A DNA stretch of 64,000 nt from Flagellimonas ochracea (GTDB lineage Bacteria > Bacteroidota > Bacteroidia > Flavobacteriales > Flavobacteriaceae). Location of the stretch: assembly GCF_009903685.1 (NCBI RefSeq), contig NZ_JAAABI010000006.1, positions 96,252 to 160,251 on the forward strand, in the 5' to 3' direction. This document shows, piece after piece, positions 8,447-17,665 of this stretch (the first letter of the stretch is position 1; each line of letters starts with the position of its first letter). The position numbers were made by a program, and so were the translations under genes. The notes below the pieces were generated by a model. That model was not told where the DNA came from and did no database searches. It was given only the letters and a program-made list of their open reading frames with translations.

Positions 8447-8530
8447 ACCTATTCGGTGAGCATAAAAATGCGAAGGCGTTGAAATACCTATAAACTAGGT
8501 CATTTAAAATTTAGGTTCTGGTCTTTATAC
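8447..8530 (+). repeat. Dispersed repeat, copy 1
   Basis: Aligns without gaps to 55355-55438 in the same orientation. The blocks ACCTATTCGGTGAGCA and ATTTAAAATTTAGGTTC are identical and the intervening 39 bases have equal length. The first 45 bases behave like coding sequence: in frame, KVTYSVS is kept with synonymous changes and both copies end in the same TGA position. It also contains TCACC/GGTGA and ACCTA/TAGGT hairpins. It lies just after the TA-like operon. Confidence 0.7.
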
Positions 8531-8594
8531 ATCTATATTTAGAAAGCACAAAAACTGTGTCCGATATTAGATTTGTTTTGGGATAATCCTAAAA

Positions 8595-11500
8595 CTATTT
8601 TCTAGGAATTTCGCTATATATTTTGGACAGGACTCTGCTTAAATGCCAATTCCTCATGAACTTCGATTTTGGAGATAATCGCAACCAATCAGCCTTGGCT
8701 CTGTCAAATCCATTTTTAATGAATTTCTCATCGACTACTTTCCCGGGAATATTTATAAACATCGGAATATAGGATTCAGACTCTGTGGCGCCACCATGCC
8801 ATCCATTGTATTGATCGCCACTATTCACAGTCAGATATCCCATGGCACCATCTGTAAAAACCACAACATCTCCTGATCTACTTGTTGTACTTTTATCGTT
8901 TAACTCTTCCAACCTCGCCTCAAAATCAGGCCAATCATTTTGATGTCCACTAGCTCTTAAATATTCATCAATTGTACCAAATGTAATGTCACTATTGAGT
9001 GAACTAACATCTTTAACCCAACGATATTTCCCCATATGACGATCATTACAATCCACATTGCTAGCACATGCCTTGATGAATATTGCAGGTTTTGCACCGA
9101 ATGCTCCGTTATCCAGCCTACCATTATTAGCTCTATTTTTCTTTGGTCCAAGCTTTTGACTTTGAATCTGATATTGTTTACCCTTACCTGTTGAAGCCAA
9201 AAACAGAAATTTGGCACATTCTTTTGCCAAAATATTATTCATTCTAGGCGATCTGGTCCTGGTATAAATATGTCCCATCCCACCATTGGGGGAATATTGA
9301 ACAATCCCAGAATTGGCAAATTCCGTAACATTGGGGTTAATTGGTTGCAATTCCTTTTTATAATCTGTAAACAACGGCCTGTTTATTGGATTGCTGAAAA
9401 AAGTTTCAATGTGTTTTGTCAAAGGCACAACAATGTCTTCGGGCAGAACATTAAAGCTATCATCAGGTTCATTAATATAAGCGTGCAACCCGTGATCTGC
9501 AGATAGCACAAACATCGTAGAATATTGTAATCCGTTGTTATACAAAAATCCATAGTTCTTTCTAAAGTAAAAATCCGTTACAATAGTAGCATGTTCTTCA
9601 ATGGCTTTCAAGGGCCTACTTACTTCAGGAAGTTTAGGGCCATCATGGTAATCTCCAGTGTTTATGGTAAGCCCTTTCTCAAAATGATACGGAGGTTCAA
9701 AATCTTCTGGCGCTTCGTCACCCAGATAATGCGCCATGTTATCCGGCCCAGGGAAATAGAGAGACACAACATCAATAGGATTGCTTCTACTGGCAAGTAA
9801 TTTATTGGCAATATTATTGGTGAACACATCTGAAGTGGTCTTATCCAGAGTCCGGGCACCATCAGGGCTATGGGCAAAAAGGTCAAAACCCGAAAAAGAA
9901 AACTCGAACGAAACAAAAATATTCTTAATGGTCTTACCCAAATAGAGTAGAAATGATTTAATGTAACCATAGGATGATATATCCACTTTCTCATCGTCCA
10001 CTTTGTTATACCAAGGAAACGCGGTATATACCTTTAGCTTTTTTGTTCTGTCGATGGGGTACACAGAAGAAATATCATTAAACAAGCTACCCCCACTTTC
10101 GTAAGCATCCTCATTAAAACCAGATGAGACCGCTCCAAAGCTTTGTGCAAGATTAATAAGCCTAAATGAAGAGTTGAATCCGATATAGGAGTTACCAATA
10201 ATACCATGTTCGCGTGGTGGGTTACCACTATAAATCCCTGTCCAGTTGCACCAGGTTATTGTAGGGATGGCCGATAATACTTTTTCCTTAATTGCATCAT
10301 CATTGCGCAACCAATTGAACGCTTTCTGAAACCCGTTGGCCCAACTATTTTGATTGTTGATCAAATTAAACGCGGATTGATAGGCAAATCCGTCCACCCC
10401 AATAATGATTGTTTTTAAAGTACCTATCTTAAAAGCCCCTAGGGCCTCCGTTCTTGCACTATTGTTAGCTGCTCCCTTTCGTTTTATTCTAGCTTTAATA
10501 AAAACTGTTTTGCCGATTAAACTTTTCTCAAATGGAATTGTAAAACGTAATTGTTTGAAGGTCAAAGCTCGTCTTTGAATAGTATTGACCGTAATATTTT
10601 TCCCATCAATTATTTTTTTGTTGGGCTCACGCTCATCAAAGATCCCAAGAACTTCCGTAATATCATGGTTGAAAAACAGTGTTGAGCCAACAAGATGATT
10701 GTATGTGAGGCCCAATGCGTAGGTATATATATTAGCCGGACTATTCGCCGTAAAATTCCAATGCAGCTCCCTTTCCACATCGTTGTATTTTAGTGTATAA
10801 TTCTGAAAGTCGTTGATAGAAAATAGATTGGGGACATCATTCAATGTTTCTGGAATAGAGTCCAATCCAATGATTGGTGCTTCCAAGTTAAACTCATTTG
10901 GTTTGTTGGGACTTGGATTGGGAATCATATTCAAATATTTACCAGCAAAAACAATCGAGTCAGCATCAATCTGATCCCCAACACTTCTAACAAAATTGGA
11001 TTTGGTCACATTTATTTGAACAGGGTTGTTGTAACCCGATCCGATACCATTGCTTACTTCAAACTTTTGGTGTTTAAACCGTACAGGTTCAAATGATGGA
11101 TCATTGGATATTTCTGAATTATTCTTTTCCCCTGAAGCTAATAGAACAATTGATGCACTTGTTTCGTTTCCGAGTGCATTGACAGCTCTTACATTTACGC
11201 TTGTTTCTTCACCAAAAACAGGCACTAATTCGTTCTGGACAGAGATTTTATAGTTATGGGCATAAGGTCTCCATTTTGTAGGCTTACTGGGGGATTTATT
11301 AAAATTGAGACGTCTACTTATTTGAAAATCTTGGGAGGAGGGGTCTAAATACTCAAGATATATGCCCTTAAGTTCCGCGTCATTTTCAACAACATCATCA
11401 AGGAAATCCGTAATGGTTGCCGAAAAGGATAGGGATAGGCTGTTATTGGACAACTGTTCGATATGAATAGATCCATCATCAATAATTACTTCAGGAAAAG

Positions 11501-12035
11501 GGTTTGAGAAATTAGCGGTCAAATTAATCTGTTGACCGTTCCCGTTGCCAATACTGATTCTTGGATTCGGAATGAGTACATAGTCCGTAACTATATCGTC
11601 ATCTTTTCTGAGCTTCGTTTGTAGATCAAAATTTGGTCTTCGCCATTGAATTTCCGATTCCCCCAATGGCCGAAAGACACCTGTAAATGCCAATTTGTTC
11701 TCTTGTTTTGTAAATAGCTCTAAAATCTCCGGATTCCTCGGATTTAAAGAATCGGAGAGGTCTGGAACATCACCTACAGTTGGATAAACGTATGAAACTG
11801 TGAAACTTCCATCAGATTGAACAGTACCGTCGTAAACCGCTTTCCTTTCATTTAGTCTCTGAAATTTCATTTTGTCATTCTTAATGACAATATTGATGAT
11901 AGTAGTATCTTGGGAGGTAGGTGCTCCAGAGTTTTTTTTAACCATCAACCAGGAAGCTCTATAGTCTACCTGTCCCATCAAGGGATTTGTGCTAAGGATA
12001 AAAAACAAAAACAAGGTTAACTGATGAACTGACAT
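8595..12035 (-). CDS. Large secreted alkaline phosphatase superfamily (phosphodiesterase/nucleotide pyrophosphatase-like) protein
   Basis: 1146 residues with a signal peptide (cleavage after NPLMGQ). Residues about 20-540 are beta-rich with no recognised catalytic motif. The C-terminal half is a type I phosphodiesterase/alkaline-phosphatase fold: metal strand KTIIIGVDGFAYQSAF, catalytic Thr region SAIPTITWCNWTGIYSGNPP, REHGIIGN, YFPGPDNMAHYLG and the metal motif LSADHGLHAY, with a last metal-site-like GWHGG. It should cleave phosphate esters outside the cytoplasm. It is the last gene of a three-gene minus-strand operon behind two membrane proteins (35-base gap). The substrate is unknown. Confidence 0.75.
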   Translation of the reverse strand: MSVHQLTLFLFFILSTNPLMGQVDYRASWLMVKKNSGAPTSQDTTIINIVIKNDKMKFQRLNERKAVYDGTVQSDGSFTVSYVYPTVGDVPDLSDSLNPRNPEILELFTKQENKLAFTGVFRPLGESEIQWRRPNFDLQTKLRKDDDIVTDYVLIPNPRISIGNGNGQQINLTANFSNPFPEVIIDDGSIHIEQLSNNSLSLSFSATITDFLDDVVENDAELKGIYLEYLDPSSQDFQISRRLNFNKSPSKPTKWRPYAHNYKISVQNELVPVFGEETSVNVRAVNALGNETSASIVLLASGEKNNSEISNDPSFEPVRFKHQKFEVSNGIGSGYNNPVQINVTKSNFVRSVGDQIDADSIVFAGKYLNMIPNPSPNKPNEFNLEAPIIGLDSIPETLNDVPNLFSINDFQNYTLKYNDVERELHWNFTANSPANIYTYALGLTYNHLVGSTLFFNHDITEVLGIFDEREPNKKIIDGKNITVNTIQRRALTFKQLRFTIPFEKSLIGKTVFIKARIKRKGAANNSARTEALGAFKIGTLKTIIIGVDGFAYQSAFNLINNQNSWANGFQKAFNWLRNDDAIKEKVLSAIPTITWCNWTGIYSGNPPREHGIIGNSYIGFNSSFRLINLAQSFGAVSSGFNEDAYESGGSLFNDISSVYPIDRTKKLKVYTAFPWYNKVDDEKVDISSYGYIKSFLLYLGKTIKNIFVSFEFSFSGFDLFAHSPDGARTLDKTTSDVFTNNIANKLLASRSNPIDVVSLYFPGPDNMAHYLGDEAPEDFEPPYHFEKGLTINTGDYHDGPKLPEVSRPLKAIEEHATIVTDFYFRKNYGFLYNNGLQYSTMFVLSADHGLHAYINEPDDSFNVLPEDIVVPLTKHIETFFSNPINRPLFTDYKKELQPINPNVTEFANSGIVQYSPNGGMGHIYTRTRSPRMNNILAKECAKFLFLASTGKGKQYQIQSQKLGPKKNRANNGRLDNGAFGAKPAIFIKACASNVDCNDRHMGKYRWVKDVSSLNSDITFGTIDEYLRASGHQNDWPDFEARLEELNDKSTTSRSGDVVVFTDGAMGYLTVNSGDQYNGWHGGATESESYIPMFINIPGKVVDEKFIKNGFDRAKADWLRLSPKSKFMRNWHLSRVLSKIYSEIPRK

Positions 12036-12069
12036 AGCTAGAAATTTAAAATTTATTCAATCAATATCT

Positions 12070-13434
12070 TTAATCTTCTCCAAGTGGTAGATTGATTTTG
12101 GGGCCTTCCAAATCATCATCCATATCATTATCTTCATCAAAATCCAATTCGTCCAACGCTTCATTGTCATAATCTTGGTTTTCGTCGGTTTCTTCCTTTT
12201 TATCGGGTTCCGTGATGGTAACTTCCTGGTCTTTGTCGTCATCCAAAGCGGTATCGACAACAAGAACCGCTGTTCCAGCTTTTTCCTTAGCACCATCAAC
12301 ACCAACACCACCTGCCGTGTCATCCATGAATTTGTCAAAACCTTTTCCTTCTGGCCATGCGCCATCGTCGGCAAACAAAAAATCAGGATCCAAAACAAAA
12401 AGTACAATAATAATTGATTTAACAGCTGCCGGGGGCACTCTATTTTGCAACAATAAAAATCCACCGCCTGTTAGAACCATTAAATAATACATGGCCTTCA
12501 TTCCCATTACCATCAAGAGCACACAGGAAACTGTTATTCCTGTGATGAACAGGAACCATTTGGGCAATCCTTTTGACGAGTGATCATCAATCTTTACAGT
12601 TTTGAAAAAGTAAAGGCGAAGGGACAGTACGATCGATGCAATGCACAAAACCAAAGGGAGTTGCTTACTGGGAAATCCATTAATTTTTGGCATTAAGGCC
12701 AATAAAATAATAGTACTGACAGCTCCTAACAATATTAGTTCGAAGCTTTTGAAATTAATTTTTGATATGCCATTATACCAATAATTACTAAACGACAACG
12801 TGCCTTTATAAAAATTAATAAGGCCAAATCGTCCACCCAATTTTATGAGGGTAATTACACTAAATACTATTAAAATCCACAATAGTTTAGGTGTAATTAC
12901 ATCGTAATCAATCAACCTGGTTTTATGAACGGAGATATTATTTGATCTGTAGGCAACTCCCACAGAAGATTCTCCTTCATTTAATTTTTTAGTTTTCAAA
13001 CACTCATCAATTCTTCTAAAGTATTCATTGTCTTTAACCAACCAATAGGAATGGAATTTTTTTACACAGGTAGTACTATCAACTGGTAAATCGTACCAGC
13101 CCGGATATTTTTTATGCACATAATAAATTTGAAGAGAAATCATAAATGCGCCAAACACGGCGATGTACAGAAAAGTGCTTGCCCATTTTCTAAGGGTCAT
13201 TGTTCTCTTCCTATTCCGCTTGTACCATCCCCTAATGCCCCCGATCAATATCCAAACTATTAAACCATTATAGGGTGACAAATATGGATTGTAATAAACT
13301 TGTTTGAAATCCCATTTGCTCAAATACCAAACAAGTACGAAGATCAAAAGGTTAAATGCCAATCCCCATAACAAATAGTAGCCTATATACCTTAGAATTG
13401 AATGAACGGTTTTTTTTGAATAGTTGATTTCCAT
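12070..13434 (-). CDS. Multi-pass membrane protein with highly acidic C-terminal tail
   Basis: 454 residues with about eight hydrophobic segments (first at residues 14-38, others near 48-66, 86-103, 180-200, 230-250, 258-275, 290-330 and 345-355). The last 80 residues are extremely acidic, dominated by Asp and Glu (for example DELDFDEDNDMDDDLEG), ending LPLGED. I recognise no family. It lies between the upstream membrane gene (6-base gap) and the phosphatase gene. The acidic tail could bind cations or a basic partner. Function unknown. Confidence 0.7.
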   Translation of the reverse strand: MEINYSKKTVHSILRYIGYYLLWGLAFNLLIFVLVWYLSKWDFKQVYYNPYLSPYNGLIVWILIGGIRGWYKRNRKRTMTLRKWASTFLYIAVFGAFMISLQIYYVHKKYPGWYDLPVDSTTCVKKFHSYWLVKDNEYFRRIDECLKTKKLNEGESSVGVAYRSNNISVHKTRLIDYDVITPKLLWILIVFSVITLIKLGGRFGLINFYKGTLSFSNYWYNGISKINFKSFELILLGAVSTIILLALMPKINGFPSKQLPLVLCIASIVLSLRLYFFKTVKIDDHSSKGLPKWFLFITGITVSCVLLMVMGMKAMYYLMVLTGGGFLLLQNRVPPAAVKSIIIVLFVLDPDFLFADDGAWPEGKGFDKFMDDTAGGVGVDGAKEKAGTAVLVVDTALDDDKDQEVTITEPDKKEETDENQDYDNEALDELDFDEDNDMDDDLEGPKINLPLGED

Positions 13435-13440
13435 AATTGA

Positions 13441-14400
13441 CTATTTATATTGTTCCACGGGTTCACATAGAATGAATACCCCCTTAATTGCACTATCCTC
13501 TTGTATGAGTACATGAAAAATTCCGAATGATTCCAATAACCTAGATGATTTGCCGTCAGGTTCTACGGGAATTTCTTCATTTAGTAAAGGCAATAAAAAT
13601 GTTACCTCGGATGAAGTTTGATTTTGAAAATATAGCATTGATCCTCTATCGACACGGATAATACCCGGACTGATCTTTTTATTCTTTAAAGTAAAATTGG
13701 GGTCAGCGTTTATTTCTTTTGATGAGATACTCCATAAAACTATTGTGGTAATCAGGGTAATTGAAAAAAACCACAATAAGCCCTTTCTGAAGAAGTTTAT
13801 GGTCTCCATTGACACTTGATGATTTTGAACCATTTTACCAAGAGGATATCCATATGCCACATGGCCTAGATATGCCGCAATCAACGCCATTGGTTTGCCT
13901 GTAAGACCAAATAATTTCCCAAAGGGAGAGATTACAAAAATGGTCTCCAAGAGTAATGCATAAAAAACCGCCCACCACATATTCCTGCCTTTCATAAACA
14001 AGGCATACATAATACCAAAAGTAATTCCATTTGAAAAATGATAAAGCCAGCCTATCAAGTCTGAAAATGAAGTGCTTACGGTCGCATCGGTCAACCACAT
14101 CCCATACATGGAAATCGGTGCGAATATGCGGCTACCCATAAGCATAAAAGGAATGCGAATAAGGTCATATCCTATTGTTCCAACCAGACCACCCAGGAAT
14201 CCTAAAAGCAAAACATGCAACAATCCGTCCTTTTTATACCATAAAAACCCTGCTGTGAAAATCAATAACAGTAAAGACGGTAAAAACAAAATATAGGTAG
14301 ATTGATGCATTTGAATAACGCCGTACATCTTTAATAGCAAGATTCCTCCAGAAGGAAGGCATAATAGAAACAACAATATTTTGGTTATAATGATTCTCAT
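13441..14400 (-). CDS. Multi-pass membrane protein with small C-terminal beta domain
   Basis: 319 residues and first gene of the operon. About seven hydrophobic helices fill residues 5-225 (for example IITKILLFLLCLPSGGILLL and LLHVLLLGFLGGLVGTIGY). A roughly 90-residue soluble beta-rich end follows (KKISPGIIRVDRGSMLYF...), which has a cupredoxin-like look but no clear copper ligands. The conserved SNGITFGIMYALFMKGR and GHVAYGYPLGKM segments suggest a defined transporter-like or scaffold fold, but I cannot name it. The gene has about 110 bases of leader before the IS3 element. Confidence 0.65.
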   Translation of the reverse strand: MRIIITKILLFLLCLPSGGILLLKMYGVIQMHQSTYILFLPSLLLLIFTAGFLWYKKDGLLHVLLLGFLGGLVGTIGYDLIRIPFMLMGSRIFAPISMYGMWLTDATVSTSFSDLIGWLYHFSNGITFGIMYALFMKGRNMWWAVFYALLLETIFVISPFGKLFGLTGKPMALIAAYLGHVAYGYPLGKMVQNHQVSMETINFFRKGLLWFFSITLITTIVLWSISSKEINADPNFTLKNKKISPGIIRVDRGSMLYFQNQTSSEVTFLLPLLNEEIPVEPDGKSSRLLESFGIFHVLIQEDSAIKGVFILCEPVEQYK

Positions 14401-14556
14401 TTCGGTTGAACTTATCTGAAAGCCCTTGTGAAGATTAGTAATGGAATACTCTGGGGAAAAGAGTCTATTGGGGACTATAATATAATGATATTTAATTACT
14501 TACGAAAATCCTGTACGTCTTCAAACGAATTAGGACTGGCCCGGTCTAAAGTTAAG

Positions 14557-15534
14557 TCATAGTTTCAACTTTTGAATTTGGTGCTCTTTCCTTCTTTTGA
14601 GCATCGTTCTTTTCTTTATCAATTTACGGTTTTCCAATATTTTCTTGTCCCGTCCAAAATATACGGTCGCTGGGGTCAGGTTGTCCAATGATTCGTGGTA
14701 TCTCCTGTTGTCGTAATAGTCCACGAACTCTTCCAATCTTTCCTTTAGCTCCCCCGGCAGATAGTAGTTGTCCAGTTTGATGATGTTCTTCATCGAACGG
14801 TGGTAACGCTCTATCTTGCTCTGCGTCAGTGGATGGTTCGGTTTTCCGCGGATATGCTCCATCTCCCTTTCCTTTATGAACTCCTTCAGTTCGCCACTGA
14901 TGTAACAGGGCCCGTTGTCGGACAGCAGTCTTGGCATTTTCTCCTTGGGCAACGATACCTTTTCCAATGCCCTTGCCACCGTTTTCTCCACATCTCCGGC
15001 GTTCATCGAGGGACAGAGTTCCCAATGGACGATATAACGGCTGTAATCGTCCAATATGGTCGAGAGATGGTACCAGCCCCACCCGACAATCTTCAGGTAG
15101 GTAAAGTCCGTCTGCCACATCTGGTGCACCCTTGTGGTCTTGTCCCTGTACTCCTGTGGGGCGGCCATGGTATCAAAGGCCGGGGATGTCACCAGTCCAA
15201 GGGACTTCAGTATGCGGTAGACACTGCTCTCTGAGATATAGTATTCCCGTTCATCGGTCATCTTGCAGGCAAGTCCACGGTAGGATTCCTCCGGGAAGTC
15301 CAGGGCCATCTCCACGACCTCCAACCTGACCTTGTCGGGGATCCTGTTCCAATAGGTATTGCGTGCCCTATGGTTGGGTGCAAGTCCGTCAAAGCCACCT
15401 TCGAGGTACTTGCCGTACCAGTTGTAGAAGGTGCTCTTGTTTATCCCTATTTCCTTCAATGTCCTGTTCACGCCTATCTCGGATGTCTCCACCAGATGTA
15501 TGATCTCATATTTCTCCTTTTGGGTAAATCGCAT
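14557..15534 (-). CDS. IS3-family transposase OrfB (DDE integrase)
   Basis: 325 residues from the ATG at 15534. N-terminal helix-turn-helix (NRTLKEIGINKSTFYNWYGK), HTH_21-like segment, then the rve integrase core with the DDE triad: D in WQTDFTYL, D in LSDNGPCY and E in SKIERYHRS. It catalyses cut-and-copy transposition of the element. The frame is open upstream and overlaps the end of orfA. The run of six A on the coding strand at the overlap (about 15582-15590) would allow -1 frameshifting to an OrfAB fusion, as in other IS3 elements. OrfB itself is intact. Confidence 0.9.
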   Translation of the reverse strand: MRFTQKEKYEIIHLVETSEIGVNRTLKEIGINKSTFYNWYGKYLEGGFDGLAPNHRARNTYWNRIPDKVRLEVVEMALDFPEESYRGLACKMTDEREYYISESSVYRILKSLGLVTSPAFDTMAAPQEYRDKTTRVHQMWQTDFTYLKIVGWGWYHLSTILDDYSRYIVHWELCPSMNAGDVEKTVARALEKVSLPKEKMPRLLSDNGPCYISGELKEFIKEREMEHIRGKPNHPLTQSKIERYHRSMKNIIKLDNYYLPGELKERLEEFVDYYDNRRYHESLDNLTPATVYFGRDKKILENRKLIKKRTMLKRRKEHQIQKLKL

Positions 15535-15548
15535 GTACTTCCTCCATT

Positions 15549-15896
15549 TTACCCTAAGCCATTGGTACCTTTTTTGAGCACCAGGTTCTGCAGCAACAGT
15601 TCGGCCACGGTTTCCTTGAGCTGGGAGTTCTCCCCACGCAATTCCTTTACCTCACTGGTATTGGCCTCGCGCATGGTGTCGCCCATAAGTCATTTTTTTC
15701 CTGCTTCAAGAAAATCCTTGCTCCAACGGTAGTACAGTGCCGGGGCAATACCCTCACGCCGACAGATGCCGGATACCGATTCCTCTCCCTTGAACCCTTC
15801 CAGCACGATACGGATCTTTTCCTCGGCGGAGAACTTCCTCCTTGTATTCCTTTTGATGTCCTTTACGATTGATTCCGTGTTCTTCTTCTTTGTCAT
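15549..15896 (-). pseudogene. IS3-family OrfA with premature stop
   Basis: A full OrfA of 115 codons runs from ATG 15896 to TAA 15549-15551, but codon 69 is TGA (15690-15692). The first part carries the helix-turn-helix (KFSAEEKIRIVLEGFKGEES, ICRREGIAPALYYRWSKDF). After the stop the same frame continues LMGDTMREANTSEVKELRGE and a leucine-zipper-like end, as in intact relatives. Those usually read GKKRLMGD, so CGA to TGA is the likely change. Without readthrough no OrfAB transposase can be made. Confidence 0.8.
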
Positions 15897-16454
15897 TTTA
15901 AGTGATTTAAATGGTTAATGAATCCATCTTCAAGGCTAGCCTTGAAGATGACAAAACCATCACTTAACTTTAGATCAGCTTCAGTCCACTTTTAGTTGAA
16001 GATTTGCACTCCATGCTTATCCAATTTTCAATCATTACATTATTTTTGGATACATTTTGGATACATCAATATGGTTGTTACAAAGAGATGATTTTTTAAT
16101 TTCAGTATAGCTTCCCGTTCAACCCCTTTTTTTATTGATGGGTCTCTTCAAGGAATTTAATTTTTCTATTTGATTGTTCCAAATTTCAAAAATTCCAATG
16201 TTTTTCAATCTTTTAAGCGAGACCTAAATCATCCGTGAGATTGCATCCAAAAAAAATAATGCCCCATAATACAACCCAAGTTCAAGGTAAATAAGATTCT
16301 TATCCCTTTACCAATTGCTATTAGAGTTTTTGAACTTCCAATGTCTTTAACCAAATCCATAATATCTAAATGGAATCGAGTCTTTATGTCATTCTTGTGA
16401 TTCCCTTCTTTAAATCAAATGTTGCTCTTGCATCATTAAAAGATATCCATAAAT

Positions 16455-16478
16455 AAAGGGAGTCCGAAGACTCCCTTT
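16455..16478. terminator. Perfect 10-bp hairpin
   Basis: AAAGGGAGTC and GACTCCCTTT pair perfectly around a CGAA tetraloop. The arms end in A and T runs, so it can act as a terminator in either direction. It lies beyond the end of the minus-strand SusCD locus 1 and may be a second, backup terminator. Confidence 0.6.
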
Positions 16479-16683
16479 AATAGCTAATTCAAACAATCCA
16501 AACGAAGAATAAACTCAATGGATTGAAAATAATAATCTAAAATAATAGATTGACTGATGCACTTATTGACAAATGATTTGAAGGACTTCAAATATGATGT
16601 AAGGCAACCTAAATATTGATTAACAATAATTAGAAATAATCATAAAAAATAAAATTTACCGCCCAACACCCACTATTCAAAAA

Positions 16684-16709
16684 AACCATCCTTAATAGGG
16701 TGGTTTTTT
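16684..16709. terminator. Terminator of SusCD locus 1
   Basis: AACCATCC and GGGTGGTT form an 8-pair stem (one G-T) around TTAATA. T runs flank it on both strands. It lies 36 bases past the stop of the lipoprotein gene (16745), the last gene of the locus. Confidence 0.7.
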
Positions 16710-16744
16710 ACGTTTCACTTCAAATAATCTAAAATCTTCCCATC

Positions 16745-17632
16745 CTAATTCTTAACCAGTATAAATGTTTGGTTAGTTGCAAAACCAACAAATTCGAGAT
16801 TCAGTGTAATGCTCCCTGTACAAGTACCAACACTTCCTACACCGATTACATCAATAGGAATTCCATAGTCAAAAGGCTCATTAACCTTCATGGTGGCACT
16901 TCCAGTGGAAGGATCAATTGTAACTTCCATATACGAAGTGCCTGTATTTGCAATGAAGGGATTGTTTGTCGATAAAATTCGGAACGTGAAGTTTGAAACA
17001 AATTGAACTGGCACTACATCCCCAGGTACATAATCTACCCAAACATCTTCTACAACGGTATAATTTCCGTCAAATAATGAGGCATCTGCAAGTTCACAAA
17101 AAAACTGTGCAGAATACGCAAAAGGAGAATTAAAAAATGAACCGTTTAGTACAGTTCCAGCAGCCCTATTGGTAAACTCTCTTCCATCGGTTAATTTGGC
17201 TGCTAAGCGAATATTGAAAGAGTCTGCACTGTCATAATCACCATTTTGAAGACCTAGTGCATTAAGAGCCTCCGACAAAGAAATCGAAATATCTCCTCGA
17301 GGTAATCCAAAGGGACCAGTTGAAAAAGTTGAAGCCGATACGGTCTTTACCAAAGTTTCATTTTCTCCAATCCCATCATTGATAAAAGTCATGTAAATAT
17401 CAATTTCTGATAGAAGTTCGCCATTTTCAGCATCCTGTACTTCCAAAGTGACACTCCATTCTTTAGCGGGGTCAAAAAAATCAAATGTAGAGCTGTTTAC
17501 AGATATTGTTCTGAGAACAACGCCATTTGGGGTAGTTGCAAGTACTTCCTCCACTAATTTTTCTTCAGAACTGCAAGAAAAAAACAGAATGGACAGAGTC
17601 AACAGGTAGATATATTTTTTTAGATTTTTCAT
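16745..17632 (-). CDS. SusCD-associated outer-membrane lipoprotein
   Basis: 295 residues with a lipoprotein signal peptide (LLTLSILFFSCSS, Cys near residue 20). The mature protein is beta-rich, with the segment SFFNSPFAYSAQFFCE shared in pattern with the locus-2 lipoprotein (SFFSSPYQYSY), so the two are related. Such proteins sit third in SusC/SusD operons, are surface-exposed and usually help capture ligand (SusE/SusF-like role). No catalytic motif is seen. It follows SusD by 33 bases and is followed by a terminator. Confidence 0.7.
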   Translation of the reverse strand: MKNLKKYIYLLTLSILFFSCSSEEKLVEEVLATTPNGVVLRTISVNSSTFDFFDPAKEWSVTLEVQDAENGELLSEIDIYMTFINDGIGENETLVKTVSASTFSTGPFGLPRGDISISLSEALNALGLQNGDYDSADSFNIRLAAKLTDGREFTNRAAGTVLNGSFFNSPFAYSAQFFCELADASLFDGNYTVVEDVWVDYVPGDVVPVQFVSNFTFRILSTNNPFIANTGTSYMEVTIDPSTGSATMKVNEPFDYGIPIDVIGVGSVGTCTGSITLNLEFVGFATNQTFILVKN

Positions 17633-17665
17633 AATTTATGATTTATAGAACATTGTTTTGGTAAT

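Larger units (their letters stand above)
14512..16008 (-). mobile_element. IS3-family insertion sequence (IS150-like), about 1.5 kb
   Basis: The ends are imperfect inverted repeats. The left reads TGTACGTCTTCAAACGAATT and the right, inverted, TGCAAATCTTCAACTAAAAG. Both continue into GGACTG and a shared TCTAAAGTTAAGT. The element therefore begins TG and ends CA as expected. It holds orfA and orfB on the minus strand. I see no convincing target duplication (flanks ATCC and CTCC). orfA carries an in-frame stop, so this copy may be inactive. A 57-bp remnant with both ends of the same element lies at 55236-55292. Confidence 0.8.
16009..16744. other. AT-rich intergenic region with two hairpins
   Basis: No coding signal was found between the IS3 element and SusCD locus 1. 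The only structure is the perfect hairpin at 16455-16478 and the terminator at 16684-16709, listed separately. Confidence 0.6.

Noticed and set aside
14400..16010. Target-site duplication for the IS3 element
   Set aside because: Flanking bases ATCC and CTCC differ, so no duplication can be claimed.
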